DNA of 64,000 nt from positions 1,240,001 through 1,304,000 of the forward strand of contig NZ_WYDQ01000001.1 of the NCBI RefSeq assembly GCF_024105635.1, in the 5' to 3' direction. The notes beneath the pieces are model-generated. The model did no database searches. It was not told the origin of the DNA and saw only the letters and a list, made by a program, of their open reading frames with translations. The position numbers and the translations under genes are program-made. Each line of letters starts with the position of its first letter. Position 1 is the stretch's first letter. Shown here one piece after another: positions 37,098-45,606 of this stretch. Source of the DNA: Oceanicola sp. 502str15. GTDB taxonomy: Bacteria; Pseudomonadota; Alphaproteobacteria; Rhodobacterales; Rhodobacteraceae.

Positions 37098-37661
37098 CTA
37101 CTCCCCGAGCGACACCGAGATCCCCGCCGCCTCCAGCGCGGGCCCGAGGTCGCGGGCAAAGCTGCGCGCCGTCACCGGCCCCGCCACCCGCAGAAGGATC
37201 TTGCCCTCGCCGTCGATCAGGTAGGTTTCCGGCACCCCGTAGACGCCCCAGCCAAAGCCGTTGCGCCCCTGCGTGTCGGCCCCGATCGCCGCATAGGGGT
37301 TGCCCAGCTCGGCAAGGAAATCCGCCGCCTTCTCCGGGTCGTCCTTGTAGTTGATCCCGTAAACCGGCACCCCGGCCTGCGCCAGCGCCACGAGGTTGGG
37401 GTGTTCCACCCGGCAGGGCGCGCACCAGCTCGCCCAGAAGTTCACCAGCTTCAGCCCCTCACCGTCCAGCATCTCCCGCGTCAGCTCCGGCTCCGCGCCG
37501 AGGGCCGCCAGCTCCAGCCCCGGGGCCGGGCGCCCGATGAAGGTCGAGGGCAGCGCCTCCACCGCATCCGGGTCGGCCTTGTTGGCCATCAGCTTGGGCA
37601 GAAAGACCGCGCCGAGCAGGAGCGCGATCACCGCGAAAGGCACAAACATCAGCGGCCTCAT
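37098..37661 (-). CDS. ccmG: Thiol:disulfide interchange protein CcmG (DsbE)
   Basis: 187 aa, anchored to the inner membrane by one N-terminal helix (FVPFAVIALLLGAVFLPKLM) with the thioredoxin domain in the periplasm. Active site FWASWCAPC (about residue 75) and the cis-Pro GVPET (about 142) are present. It keeps apocytochrome c haem-binding cysteines reduced. Its ATG overlaps the ccmD stop by 4 nt-type ATGA coupling. Confidence 0.93.
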   Translation of the reverse strand: MRPLMFVPFAVIALLLGAVFLPKLMANKADPDAVEALPSTFIGRPAPGLELAALGAEPELTREMLDGEGLKLVNFWASWCAPCRVEHPNLVALAQAGVPVYGINYKDDPEKAADFLAELGNPYAAIGADTQGRNGFGWGVYGVPETYLIDGEGKILLRVAGPVTARSFARDLGPALEAAGISVSLGE

Positions 37662-37807
37662 TTCCGGCCCTCCCGCTCCATCCGGCGCAGCTGCGCGCGC
37701 ACCTTCGCCCCGCGCCGGATCGTCACCCAGAGCAGCGCCGCCAGAATCGCGATCGACCCGCCATAGGCCACCAGCACCTCGGTTGCGTATTTTCCCAGCT
37801 CAGGCAT
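37658..37807 (-). CDS. ccmD: Haem exporter protein CcmD
   Basis: 49 aa: one membrane helix (AYGGSIAILAALLWVTI) followed by a basic tail, the standard CcmD layout. It stabilises CcmC-CcmE haem transfer. It overlaps ccmC by 8 nt and ccmG by 3 nt. Read directly from the minus strand. Confidence 0.88.
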   Translation of the reverse strand: MPELGKYATEVLVAYGGSIAILAALLWVTIRRGAKVRAQLRRMEREGRK

Positions 37808-38555
37808 CGCCCATCCGCGCCCGCGCCTCCAGCGCCTTGATCCGCCGCACCCGGATCTCGGTGCGCGTGCGCATCAGCACCAGCGCGATGAACAGCAGCA
37901 CGAATCCCGCCATCGAAACGAAGAGCGGCACCGCATAGACATTGCTCACCTTCTCCTCCGTGTCGCTCCCGGTGACGGCCCCCGCCCGCAGCACCGAGGC
38001 GCCCTGATGCAGACCCTGGGTCCAGAAGTTCACCGCGTAGCGGCTCAGGATCGCAAAGACCGAGCCCACGAGGCAGAGCACGCTGGTGAGGTCGGCGGCG
38101 GTGTCGGGGTCCTCGATCGCGGCCCAGAGCGCCATGTAGCCGAGGTAAAAGAGGAACAGAATCAGGAAGGAGGTCAGCCGCGGGTCCCAGGCCCACCATG
38201 TGCCCCACATCGGCTGGCCCCAGATCGCCCCGGTGAAGAGCGCGATCAGCGTCATCGCCACGCCCACCGGCGCGGCCGCGCGGGCCGCCAGCGCGCTCAC
38301 GTGGTGGCGCCGCACCACCCAGATGAGCGAGCAGACCAGCATCATCGCCCAGGCATTGATCGCCATCATCGCGGCGGGCACATGGATGAAGATGATCTTC
38401 ACCGTCGCGCCCTGCCGGTAGTCCTCCGGCGTCGCAAAGAAACCCCAGGCCACACCGGCCAGCGTCAGCAGCCCGGCAGCGACCGCAAACCACGGCAGCA
38501 CCCGGCCACTCGTGGCCATGAACTTCACCGGATTTGCATATTCCCACAACGACAT
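37800..38555 (-). CDS. ccmC: Haem transporter CcmC
   Basis: 251 aa, six transmembrane helices, inner membrane. The tryptophan-rich WGTWWAWDPRLTS motif (about residue 120) binds haem and delivers it to CcmE. Start at 38555 (MSLWEYANP), the usual family start; the SD is weak. Part of ccmABCDG on the minus strand. Confidence 0.93.
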   Translation of the reverse strand: MSLWEYANPVKFMATSGRVLPWFAVAAGLLTLAGVAWGFFATPEDYRQGATVKIIFIHVPAAMMAINAWAMMLVCSLIWVVRRHHVSALAARAAAPVGVAMTLIALFTGAIWGQPMWGTWWAWDPRLTSFLILFLFYLGYMALWAAIEDPDTAADLTSVLCLVGSVFAILSRYAVNFWTQGLHQGASVLRAGAVTGSDTEEKVSNVYAVPLFVSMAGFVLLFIALVLMRTRTEIRVRRIKALEARARMGDA

Positions 38556-38611
38556 GGAGCGCACCCTAGGCCCCGTCCCGCTTCGGCTCAATACACATCG
38601 CCCGGAGCCCC

Positions 38612-39268
38612 TCAGCGCAGGTTGATACGTATTGCCGCAGCCGCCGCGAAGGGCAGCAGCGCCACCGCCCCGGCCGCCAGCCCGCCAAGCAGCGCCAGCG
38701 GCGTGCCCACGGCCAGCCCCTCCGCGCCCCGCCGCGCCACCTCGGCCCCGAAGATCAGCACCGGCACGTAGAGCGGCAGCACGATCAGGCTCAAGAGCAA
38801 CCCGCCCCGCTTCAGCCCCACCGTCAGCGCCGCCCCGAAGCACCCGATCACCGAAAGCGCCGGCGTGCCCACCGCCAGCGACACCGTCAGCCACACAAAT
38901 CCCGGCCCCGGCAGATGCAGCAACACCCCCAGCACCGGCGCCGCCAACACCAGCGGCAGGCCGGTCACCAGCCAATGCGCCAGCGCCTTCACCGCCGCCA
39001 CTCCCTCCAGCGGCACCGGCGCACTCGCCAGCAGCTCCAGCGAGCCATCCTCGAAATCCAGCGCAAAGATCCGGTCAAGCGACAGCAGGCAGGCCAGCAG
39101 CGCCCCGATCCACAGCACCCCCGCCGCAATCTCCCCCAGCACCTCGGGCTGCGGCCCCACCGCGAAGGGCACCAGCACCACCACGATCAGAAAGAACGCC
39201 AACGCCAGCCCAAAGCCCCCCCCGGCCCGCACCGCCAGCCGCAGATCCCTGACCAGCAAGGCTCTCAC
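38612..39268 (-). CDS. ccmB: Haem exporter permease CcmB
   Basis: 218 aa, about six transmembrane helices; the membrane partner of the ATPase CcmA. The start is GTG at 39268 (VRALLVRDLRLAVRAGG) with GGAG about 7 nt upstream. The open frame continues upstream but only through a repeat element (copy F), not protein sequence. Stop lies 56 nt before ccmC. Confidence 0.9.
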   Translation of the reverse strand: MRALLVRDLRLAVRAGGGFGLALAFFLIVVVLVPFAVGPQPEVLGEIAAGVLWIGALLACLLSLDRIFALDFEDGSLELLASAPVPLEGVAAVKALAHWLVTGLPLVLAAPVLGVLLHLPGPGFVWLTVSLAVGTPALSVIGCFGAALTVGLKRGGLLLSLIVLPLYVPVLIFGAEVARRGAEGLAVGTPLALLGGLAAGAVALLPFAAAAAIRINLR

Positions 39269-39278
39269 CGCCCCGCTC

Positions 39279-39304
39279 CATTTTCTTGCTGAAAATATCC
39301 ATCC
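39279..39304 (+). repeat. Intergenic repeat, copy F, inside the ccm operon
   Basis: CATTTTCTTGCTGAAAATAT then CCATCC, antisense to ccmA-ccmB. It ends 10 nt before the ccmB GTG, so the minus-strand copy supplies sequence next to the ccmB ribosome-binding site. Confidence 0.75.
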
Positions 39305-39389
39305 GCAACGCCAGCCAAACCAACAAACGCCAGCTCGAACACACCTCCCAAGCAGCCTGCGCACGCACGGCCCACCACGCCCCCGCCGC

Positions 39390-40004
39390 TCACAGAAACG
39401 CCTCGTCAAACCCGCCCGGCGCGGCCCGTGCCACCGCCCGATAGGCCTCCAGCTCCAACACCCGCGCCTCCTCCAGCCCGAGCGCAACATGCGTCGCAAT
39501 CACCGCCGCCCCCCCGCCCGCCAGATGCGCGCGCACCACGCCGGCGAAGAGCTGCACCGAGGCCGCGTCCAGCGACACCGTCGGCTCGTCGAGCAGCCAC
39601 AGCGCCCGCCCCGTCACCAGCAGCCGCGCCAGCCCGAGCCGCCGCTTCTGCCCCGCGCTGAGGCTCCCTGCCGCCCGCTCCGCCAGCGCCGCAAGGTTCA
39701 TCCGCTCCAGCGCATCGCCAATGCCCGCGCCATGCAGATCCGCCCAGAATTCAAGGTTCTCGCGCACCGAAAGCATCGCCTTCAGCCCGTCGGCATGGGC
39801 CGCGTAACCCGCGCCCTCGCTCTCCACCCGCCCCGCAACCGGCGGCGCCAGCCCGGCAAGCACCCGCAAGAGCGAGGTCTTGCCCACCCCGTTCGGCCCG
39901 CGCAGCACCAGCACCTCGCCGGGCCCAACGTCAAACGTCAGCCCCTCCAGCACCGGCACCCCGCCCCGGGCCACGCAGAGGTCTTCTGCGCTCAAAAGGC
40001 TCAA
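39390..40004 (-). CDS. ccmA: Haem exporter ATP-binding protein CcmA
   Basis: 204 aa ABC ATPase. Walker A GPNGVGKTS (about residue 34), signature LSAGQKRRLGLARLL (about 124) and Walker B ALWLLDEPT (about 146) are present. It powers release of haem-loaded CcmE. It overlaps the upstream Mth938-like stop by 4 nt. A 121-nt gap with repeat copy F separates it from ccmB, unusual within this operon. Confidence 0.93.
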   Translation of the reverse strand: MSLLSAEDLCVARGGVPVLEGLTFDVGPGEVLVLRGPNGVGKTSLLRVLAGLAPPVAGRVESEGAGYAAHADGLKAMLSVRENLEFWADLHGAGIGDALERMNLAALAERAAGSLSAGQKRRLGLARLLVTGRALWLLDEPTVSLDAASVQLFAGVVRAHLAGGGAAVIATHVALGLEEARVLELEAYRAVARAAPGGFDEAFL

Positions 40005-40363
40005 ACGCCGCCCACCGGAAGGAGCGCGGCCGCAACCCGGCGGCCCTCGCTCAACAGCACGTTGTAGCTGCGCGCCGCCGAGGGCGAGGCCATCACGTCC
40101 AGCCCCAGCCCGGTCAGCTCCACCGCCTCGCGCAGCGCGCGCGGCACCGGGGCAATCTCGCTCCCCATGCCCAGAAACAGCACATCCACCTTGCCCGCCA
40201 TCTCGACCAGCGGCGCAGGATCGGCCAGCCCGGCCCAGGGCGTCACGCCCCCCGGCCCCACCAATACAGCGCCCTCAAACAGCTCGCCGCCAAGCCGCCA
40301 GAACCCGGGGCCGTAGCCCTCCACCGGCATCTCGCCCCTGAATTCAACTTCCGTGATCCGCAT
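40001..40363 (-). CDS. Mth938-like domain (DUF498) protein
   Basis: 120 aa, single compact domain: FWRLGGELFEGAVLVGPGG near residue 22 and KVDVLFLGMGSE near 58 are typical. Cytoplasmic. Often found beside secDF and ccm genes in alphaproteobacteria. Function unknown; the human homolog is a mitochondrial complex I assembly factor (NDUFAF3). The 4-nt overlap with ccmA suggests coupled translation. Confidence 0.85.
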   Translation of the reverse strand: MRITEVEFRGEMPVEGYGPGFWRLGGELFEGAVLVGPGGVTPWAGLADPAPLVEMAGKVDVLFLGMGSEIAPVPRALREAVELTGLGLDVMASPSAARSYNVLLSEGRRVAAALLPVGGV

Positions 40364-40371
40364 AAGGCCCC

Positions 40372-41127
40372 TTATCCGCCAAAGATCGGCAATCCCGCAA
40401 GGGCAGAGGCAATGAACACCCCGTAGGCCACCGCCCGATAGAGCCGCGCGCGGCCCGGGTCGAACAGCGCCTGCCCGGCAAGGTTCCCTGCCACATAGGC
40501 CGGGATCAGCAGGATGCCAAGCGCCAGCCCGCCGCCCTCCAGCACGCCCCGCAGCGCAAGGACCACGCCCAGCAGCGCCACGAACATCAGCATGAAAAGC
40601 AGCGTCGTCGCGCGCACCCGCTCGGGCCGGTATTGCCCGCCAAGGTAGGCCAGCACCACCGGCGGCCCCGGCATCCCCACGAAACCGCCCAGAAAGCCAG
40701 AGGCCGCGCCCACCCCCACCAGCCCCTTCGGGCCGATCTCCACATGGTGCCGCCAGCCCGAGATCAGCAGCGCCACCAGCGCCAGCGACAACCCCGACAC
40801 GCCCCAGCGAAACAGCGCCGGGTCCGAGGCGGTCAGCGCATAGGTGCCCAGCGGCAGCGTCACCACGCAGCCCATGAGCATGAACATCAGGTCACGCCCG
40901 CGCACATCGCGGATCGCCCGCGGCAGCACCGGGGCCGAGCCCGCCACATCCACCGCGATCACGGCGGCCAGCACCCAGAGCGGATCAAGAAAGATCGAGC
41001 CCAGCGGGATGAACACCATCCCGGTCCCGAACCCGGCAAAGCCGCGCACCAGCCCGGCCACCCCGATGATCAGCACCAGCCACCAAAAGCCCTCCAGCCC
41101 CCACGCCGCCTCGAATGCCCCGATCAT
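40372..41127 (-). CDS. TauE/SafE family sulfite/anion exporter, copy 1
   Basis: 251 aa, about eight transmembrane helices in two related halves (GLVRGFAGFGTGMVFIPLGS near residue 26 and GVGAASGFLGGFVGMPGPP near 135). Membrane exporter of sulfite or sulfonate-derived anions by family. The start at 41127 follows GGAGGTGG, right after a hairpin repeat at 41138. A paralog lies 112 nt upstream on the same strand. Confidence 0.85.
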   Translation of the reverse strand: MIGAFEAAWGLEGFWWLVLIIGVAGLVRGFAGFGTGMVFIPLGSIFLDPLWVLAAVIAVDVAGSAPVLPRAIRDVRGRDLMFMLMGCVVTLPLGTYALTASDPALFRWGVSGLSLALVALLISGWRHHVEIGPKGLVGVGAASGFLGGFVGMPGPPVVLAYLGGQYRPERVRATTLLFMLMFVALLGVVLALRGVLEGGGLALGILLIPAYVAGNLAGQALFDPGRARLYRAVAYGVFIASALAGLPIFGG

Positions 41128-41137
41128 CGCCACCTCC

Positions 41138-41159
41138 GTAGGGCGGGACTTGTCCCGCC
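41138..41159. repeat. Hairpin repeat GTAGGGCGGGACTTGTCCCGCC, copy 2
   Basis: Identical to 36085-36106. On the minus strand it ends 10 nt before the ATG of the TauE gene and abuts its SD sequence, so it might affect translation. Confidence 0.7.
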
Positions 41160-41239
41160 ATCCCGCGCCCATGCCGTCGGGTGGGTGACCCCCACCACAC
41201 CAAGGCCCAACGCCCCACCAGCCACCAGCGCCGCCGCCC

Positions 41240-41992
41240 TCACCACAGCGGCAGGCTCATCGCCACCGCCAGCCCGATCAGCCCATAGGCCACCCGCCGA
41301 TAGAGCCGCTCCATCTCGGGCCGGAACATCGCCTGCCCGCCGAGCGCCCCCACCGTGTAGACCGGCAGCACCAGCACCGCGAGCCAGAGCGCCTCCACCC
41401 GGATCAGCCCCTGAAGCCAGAGCATCGGCAGCAGCAGCATCGACAGCAGCGTGAGGAAAGAGATCGTCGAGGCCCGCACCTCCGCCGCGCTGCCCTGCCC
41501 GGAGAGCTTGAACAGGATCATCACCGGCCCGGTCAGCCCCGTCGCGCCCCCCAGCGCGCCTGAGGCCGCGCCCACGCCCAGCAATGCGCCGGTGCTGTCG
41601 GCCGTCTTGCGCCGCCAGCCCGCCACCAGCAGCGCCAGCGTCAGCGCCGCCACGGCGCAGATCCCCCAGCGCATCACCTCCGGCTCCACCACCTTCAGCA
41701 GCCAGACTCCCACCGGCAGCCCGATGAGCGATGCGATGAGAAGAAATCCGGTATCCCGCTTGTCGGCGAGCCTGAGTGCGCCCGGCAGCACCGTCACCAC
41801 GCTCGCCAGCCCCATGCAGGCCTCCAGCGTCACCGCCTCCACCGGCCCCACGCGGGCCGAGGCCACCGGCATGAAGATCAGCGCCGCGCCGAAGCCCGCA
41901 AAGCCATAGGCCAGCCCCGCCGCCCCGGCCGCCAACAGCACCCAGACGATCCCGGGCACCGCCAGCGCGGCGGCCAGTCCTTCAGGCAGCAT
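41240..41992 (-). CDS. TauE/SafE family sulfite/anion exporter, copy 2
   Basis: 250 aa, about eight transmembrane helices; the two-half pattern matches copy 1 (GLAYGFAGFGAALIFMPVAS and GVGAASGALGGATGLTGPV). It follows secF after 26 nt. The two paralogs are tandem but clearly diverged in sequence, so the duplication is old. Confidence 0.85.
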   Translation of the reverse strand: MLPEGLAAALAVPGIVWVLLAAGAAGLAYGFAGFGAALIFMPVASARVGPVEAVTLEACMGLASVVTVLPGALRLADKRDTGFLLIASLIGLPVGVWLLKVVEPEVMRWGICAVAALTLALLVAGWRRKTADSTGALLGVGAASGALGGATGLTGPVMILFKLSGQGSAAEVRASTISFLTLLSMLLLPMLWLQGLIRVEALWLAVLVLPVYTVGALGGQAMFRPEMERLYRRVAYGLIGLAVAMSLPLW

Positions 41993-42018
41993 CTGCCCCG
42001 TCAGGCCTCACGCACCGC

Positions 42019-42990
42019 TCAGGCATCCGTGGTCGAAAACTGCGTGCCGCCCGGCCCGTCGCTCGGCTTGGTCCAGTCGCGCTTGGTGCCCAGCATCAGC
42101 ACGATGTTCTTGGCCACGTAGACCGACGAATAGGTGCCCACGATCACGCCCCAGGTGATGGCAAAGACAAAGCCCCGGATCACGTCGCCGCCCAGCACCA
42201 AGAGTGCGATCAGCGCAATCAGCGTGGTGCCCGAGGTCATGACCGTCCGGCTCAGGGTCTCGTTCACCGAGAGGTTCATCACGTCCTGCAGGCCCATCTT
42301 CTTGTACTTGATCAGGTTCTCCCGAACCCGGTCGAAGATCACCACGGTGTCGTTGATCGAGTAGCCCACGATGGTCAGCAGCGCCGCAATCGTGGCGAGG
42401 TCGAACTTGATCTGGAGCAGGGCAAAGAGGCCGATGGTCAGCAGCACGTCGTGGAACAGCGCCACCACCGCGCCCAGCGAGAACTGCCATTCGAAGCGCA
42501 GCCAGATATAGACCATGATCGCCCCGAGGGCCGCCAGCACCGCCAGCACCGCGCTCTGCACCAGCTCGCCCGACACCTTCGGGCCGACGCTCTCGACCGA
42601 GGTGAACCGAATGCTCTCGTCCACGCCCTTCAGCGCCGCCTCGACGCTGGCCACCATCTCGTTGCCGGCGCTCTCCTCGCCCTCCTGGGCCTGGATGCGC
42701 AGCATCGCCACGTGCTGATCGGCGTCGAAGGTCGGATCGAAGACCTCGCTGATCGCCACATCGCCCAGCTCCAGCGGCGCAATCGCGTCGCGGTACTGGG
42801 CCACGTCCACCGCCTGCGTGCTCTCGGTCCGGATCGTGGTGCCGCCCCGGAAGTCGATGCCGAAGTTCAGCCCCATCACCGCCCAGGCCACCACCGAAAG
42901 CACCATCAGCACCATCGAGGCGCCGAAGGTGACCTTGCGCGCGGCAAAGAAGTTGATGTTGGTCGTCTCGGGAACCAGTCGCAAACGCAT
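42019..42990 (-). CDS. secF: Protein translocase subunit SecF
   Basis: 323 aa, six transmembrane helices with a periplasmic loop. GLNFGIDFRGGT (about residue 40) and VGYSINDTVVIFDRVREN (about 208) are SecF hallmarks. It uses the proton gradient to help SecYEG export. It follows secD after 3 nt. Confidence 0.95.
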   Translation of the reverse strand: MRLRLVPETTNINFFAARKVTFGASMVLMVLSVVAWAVMGLNFGIDFRGGTTIRTESTQAVDVAQYRDAIAPLELGDVAISEVFDPTFDADQHVAMLRIQAQEGEESAGNEMVASVEAALKGVDESIRFTSVESVGPKVSGELVQSAVLAVLAALGAIMVYIWLRFEWQFSLGAVVALFHDVLLTIGLFALLQIKFDLATIAALLTIVGYSINDTVVIFDRVRENLIKYKKMGLQDVMNLSVNETLSRTVMTSGTTLIALIALLVLGGDVIRGFVFAITWGVIVGTYSSVYVAKNIVLMLGTKRDWTKPSDGPGGTQFSTTDA

Positions 42991-42993
42991 CGC

Positions 42994-44661
42994 TTACACC
43001 TCGATCTTCTTGGGCCGGGCCCGTTCAAACCATGTCACGATCAGCAGCCGGGTGACGTAGATCGCGGTGAAGACCGACGTGATGATCCCCAGCGCCAGCG
43101 TCACCGAGAAGCCCCGCACCGGCCCGGAGCCCAGCACGAAGAGGATCGCCGCGGTGATGAAGGTGGTGATGTTGGCGTCGATGATGGCGCTCAGCGCCTT
43201 TTCGTAGCCTAGCGCAATCGCGCGGCTCGGCCCCTTCGAGGTCTTCAGCTCCTCGCGGATCCGCTCGAAGACCAGCACGTTGGCATCCACCGCCATGCCG
43301 ATGGTCAGCACGATGCCCGCAATGCCCGGCAGGGTCAGCGTGGCGCCGATCGTGCTCAGCAGGCCAAAGATCAGCCCCACGTTGATGAGCAGCGCAATGT
43401 TGGCAAACAGGCCGAACAGCCCGTAGCTGAGCACCATGAAGATCAGCACCGCCGCAAAGGCCACCATGCAGGCAATCGCCCCCGCCCGGATGCTGTCGGC
43501 GCCCAGCTCGGGCCCGATCGTGCGCTCCTGCAAGAAGTCCATCCCCGCCGGCAGCGCACCGGCGCGCAGCAGCACCGCAAGGTCGCTGCTCTCCTGCACC
43601 GTGAAGCTGCCCGAGATGATCCCCGTGCCGCCCGGAATATGCTGCCGGATCACCGGCGCGCTGATCACCTCGCCATCGAGCACGATGGCAAAGGGGCTGC
43701 CCACGTTCTCGGCCGTGTAATCCCCGAACTTGCGCGCCCCGCTGGCATTGAACCGGAAGTTCACCGCCGGCTGGCCGTTCTGGTCGAAGTCGGGCTGCGC
43801 ATCCACCAGCTCCTCGCCGGTCACCACCGGGGTCTCCTCCAGCACGTAGAACACGCCCTCCTCGGAGGGGTCGGCACTGGGCAGGGTCACGGTCCGTCCG
43901 GTGGCGTCGGCATCAGGCGAAGACACCCGCTGCACCACCGGGTTGAAGGTCAGCTTGGCGGTGGTCCCGATCAGATCCTTAAGTTCCTGCGCCGAGCCGA
44001 TCCCCGGCACCTGGATGATGATCCGGTCGCTGCCCTGGCGCTGGATGGTCGGCTCCCGCGTGCCCACCTCGTCCACCCGGCGGCGGATGATCTCGAGGCT
44101 CTGCTGCACGGTGCGCTGATCGCTCAGCTCGCGCTCCGCCTCGCTGAGCTGCACCACCAGCACGTCACCCTCGGCGCTCACCTCGATATCGGTCGCCCCA
44201 GGGTAGGACAGCGACACCACCTGCCGCGCCAGCCCCCGCACCTCTTCCATCGCCGCGGCCATCTGGTCGGGGTTCTGGATGCGGATGCGCAGCTGCTCCT
44301 CGGGGCCCTCGACCCGGCGGATCGTGCCGATGGTGCCGCGCGCATCGCGCAGCGCATCGCGCACCTCCGGCCACATCGCCTTCATCCGGTCGGCATAGAC
44401 CTCTTCCACCCGGACCCGGCCCAGCAGATGCGCCCCGCCCCGAAGATCGAGGCCGAGGTTCACGAGGCTGCTGGGCAGGTAGCCCGGCCACATCGCCGCA
44501 TCAGCCTCAAGCTCGGGGGTCGCGCCGCCCGTGTCCATCGCCGCCACGGCATCGTTGTGGGTCTCGACCCGGGAGTAGAAGGCATTTGGCATCGCCACCA
44601 GCAGCCCGAAGGCCACCACGAGCCAGATCACCAGCCGGTTGAAAAAGGAGATATTGAGCAT
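42994..44661 (-). CDS. secD: Protein translocase subunit SecD
   Basis: 555 aa, six transmembrane helices with a large periplasmic domain. LGLDLRGGAHLL (about residue 70) and GMAVDANVLVFERIREE (about 450) are the family marks. Partner of SecF and YajC; order yajC-secD-secF is the standard one. Confidence 0.95.
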   Translation of the reverse strand: MLNISFFNRLVIWLVVAFGLLVAMPNAFYSRVETHNDAVAAMDTGGATPELEADAAMWPGYLPSSLVNLGLDLRGGAHLLGRVRVEEVYADRMKAMWPEVRDALRDARGTIGTIRRVEGPEEQLRIRIQNPDQMAAAMEEVRGLARQVVSLSYPGATDIEVSAEGDVLVVQLSEAERELSDQRTVQQSLEIIRRRVDEVGTREPTIQRQGSDRIIIQVPGIGSAQELKDLIGTTAKLTFNPVVQRVSSPDADATGRTVTLPSADPSEEGVFYVLEETPVVTGEELVDAQPDFDQNGQPAVNFRFNASGARKFGDYTAENVGSPFAIVLDGEVISAPVIRQHIPGGTGIISGSFTVQESSDLAVLLRAGALPAGMDFLQERTIGPELGADSIRAGAIACMVAFAAVLIFMVLSYGLFGLFANIALLINVGLIFGLLSTIGATLTLPGIAGIVLTIGMAVDANVLVFERIREELKTSKGPSRAIALGYEKALSAIIDANITTFITAAILFVLGSGPVRGFSVTLALGIITSVFTAIYVTRLLIVTWFERARPKKIEV

Positions 44662-44694
44662 TGCGCCCCCGCCGATGGGTTGCTTGCAGCCGCC

Positions 44695-44985
44695 TTACGC
44701 CTTGGCGTCGGCTGCCGGTTCGGTCTTGCTGAGCACCTGGGCCACGGTCGATTTGACGACGCGCACCTTCACGCCTTCGGCAATCTCGACCTCGACCTCG
44801 TTCTCGTCGCGCACCTTCGTCACCTTGCCGACGATGCCCCCCTGGGTGATGATCTGGTCGCCCCGGCGCAACGCGCCCACCATCGCCTGGTGTTCTTTCA
44901 GCTTCTTCTGCTGGGGACGGATGAGAAGAAAGTACATGATCCCGAAGATCAGGATCAGCGGCACGATGGATTGAAAGCCCTGCAT
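44695..44985 (-). CDS. yajC: Preprotein translocase accessory protein YajC
   Basis: 96 aa. One N-terminal helix (IVPLILIFGIMYFLLIRPQQ) with the RPQQKK motif, then GDQIITQGGIVGKV, the family core. Start at 44985 with GGAG upstream. It heads the sec genes; the promoter must lie in 44986-45600. Confidence 0.95.
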   Translation of the reverse strand: MQGFQSIVPLILIFGIMYFLLIRPQQKKLKEHQAMVGALRRGDQIITQGGIVGKVTKVRDENEVEVEIAEGVKVRVVKSTVAQVLSKTEPAADAKA

Positions 44986-45207
44986 GGAGGCTCCTTCTTG
45001 GTCTTGTTCGTGGGGCCGCACAGCGGGCGGACGTTTCGGCGCGCACCCTATGACCGGGGCCATGGTGATGCAAGCGCGTGGGGTGGCAGATAAGGGCGAT
45101 TTGATCCGAGCGCCAGTGGGGAGGCGAAACTGTCGCGGAAACATGGGCCAAAGGCGGGTAGTTCCGGAGTGTACGGATGCGGATCACGACACGCCCCACC
45201 CCAAGCC

Positions 45208-45341
45208 GGGCAGCGCCGTCCCGTGGGGTGGCGCCCACAACGCCTGTAAGTGCCACTTTATGGCGCAGCAGTCATCTTCCCCCAAAACGAAGCCCCAACC
45301 CTCACCAAAGCGCCGCCCCGTGGGGCGGGACGGCGCTGCCC
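45208..45341. repeat. Long inverted repeat in the yajC-serS divergent region
   Basis: GGGCAGCGCCGTCCC (45208-45222) and GGGACGGCGCTGCCC (45327-45341) are perfect 15-bp inverted arms. Inside the right arm CCGCCCC-GT-GGGGCGG is itself a palindrome. No open frame here is gene-like. Confidence 0.7.
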
Positions 45342-45606
45342 GGCGCCTTACGGCGCGCACCGGGCAATCCACGCCCCTTCACCGGCCCTGTCCCTCCACC
45401 ATGCCACATGAACGCCACCGCCCCCCCCCCGCACAGCCCACCCCGTTAACCCCCCACTTCTGTGCAAAAACCGCGTATGCACAGCCTGTGCACAGCTTGT
45501 GTACCACTTGTGACAATTAACGCTTCCCTACCAAACACCGCCTTGTTAACCCCTCCGCACGATGGGTCTGCTAGGCCCCGCACACGTCAGACAAGGACCA
45601 GAAGAG
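45342..45606. other. serS upstream region with C10 tract and CACA/TGTG repeats
   Basis: A run of ten C residues (45421-45430) is followed by TGTGCAAAAA, GTATGCACAGCC and TGTGCACAGCTTGTG near 45470-45510. GTATGCACA matches the DnaA box TTATNCACA at 8 of 9 positions, but a single match is not an origin. No gene seen. The serS promoter should be here. Confidence 0.35.

Noticed and set aside
45470..45510. Replication origin (DnaA-box-like sequences)
   Set aside because: Only one 8/9 match and a few CACA/TGTG repeats. No dnaA, parAB or hemE neighbour and no AT-rich unwinding region.
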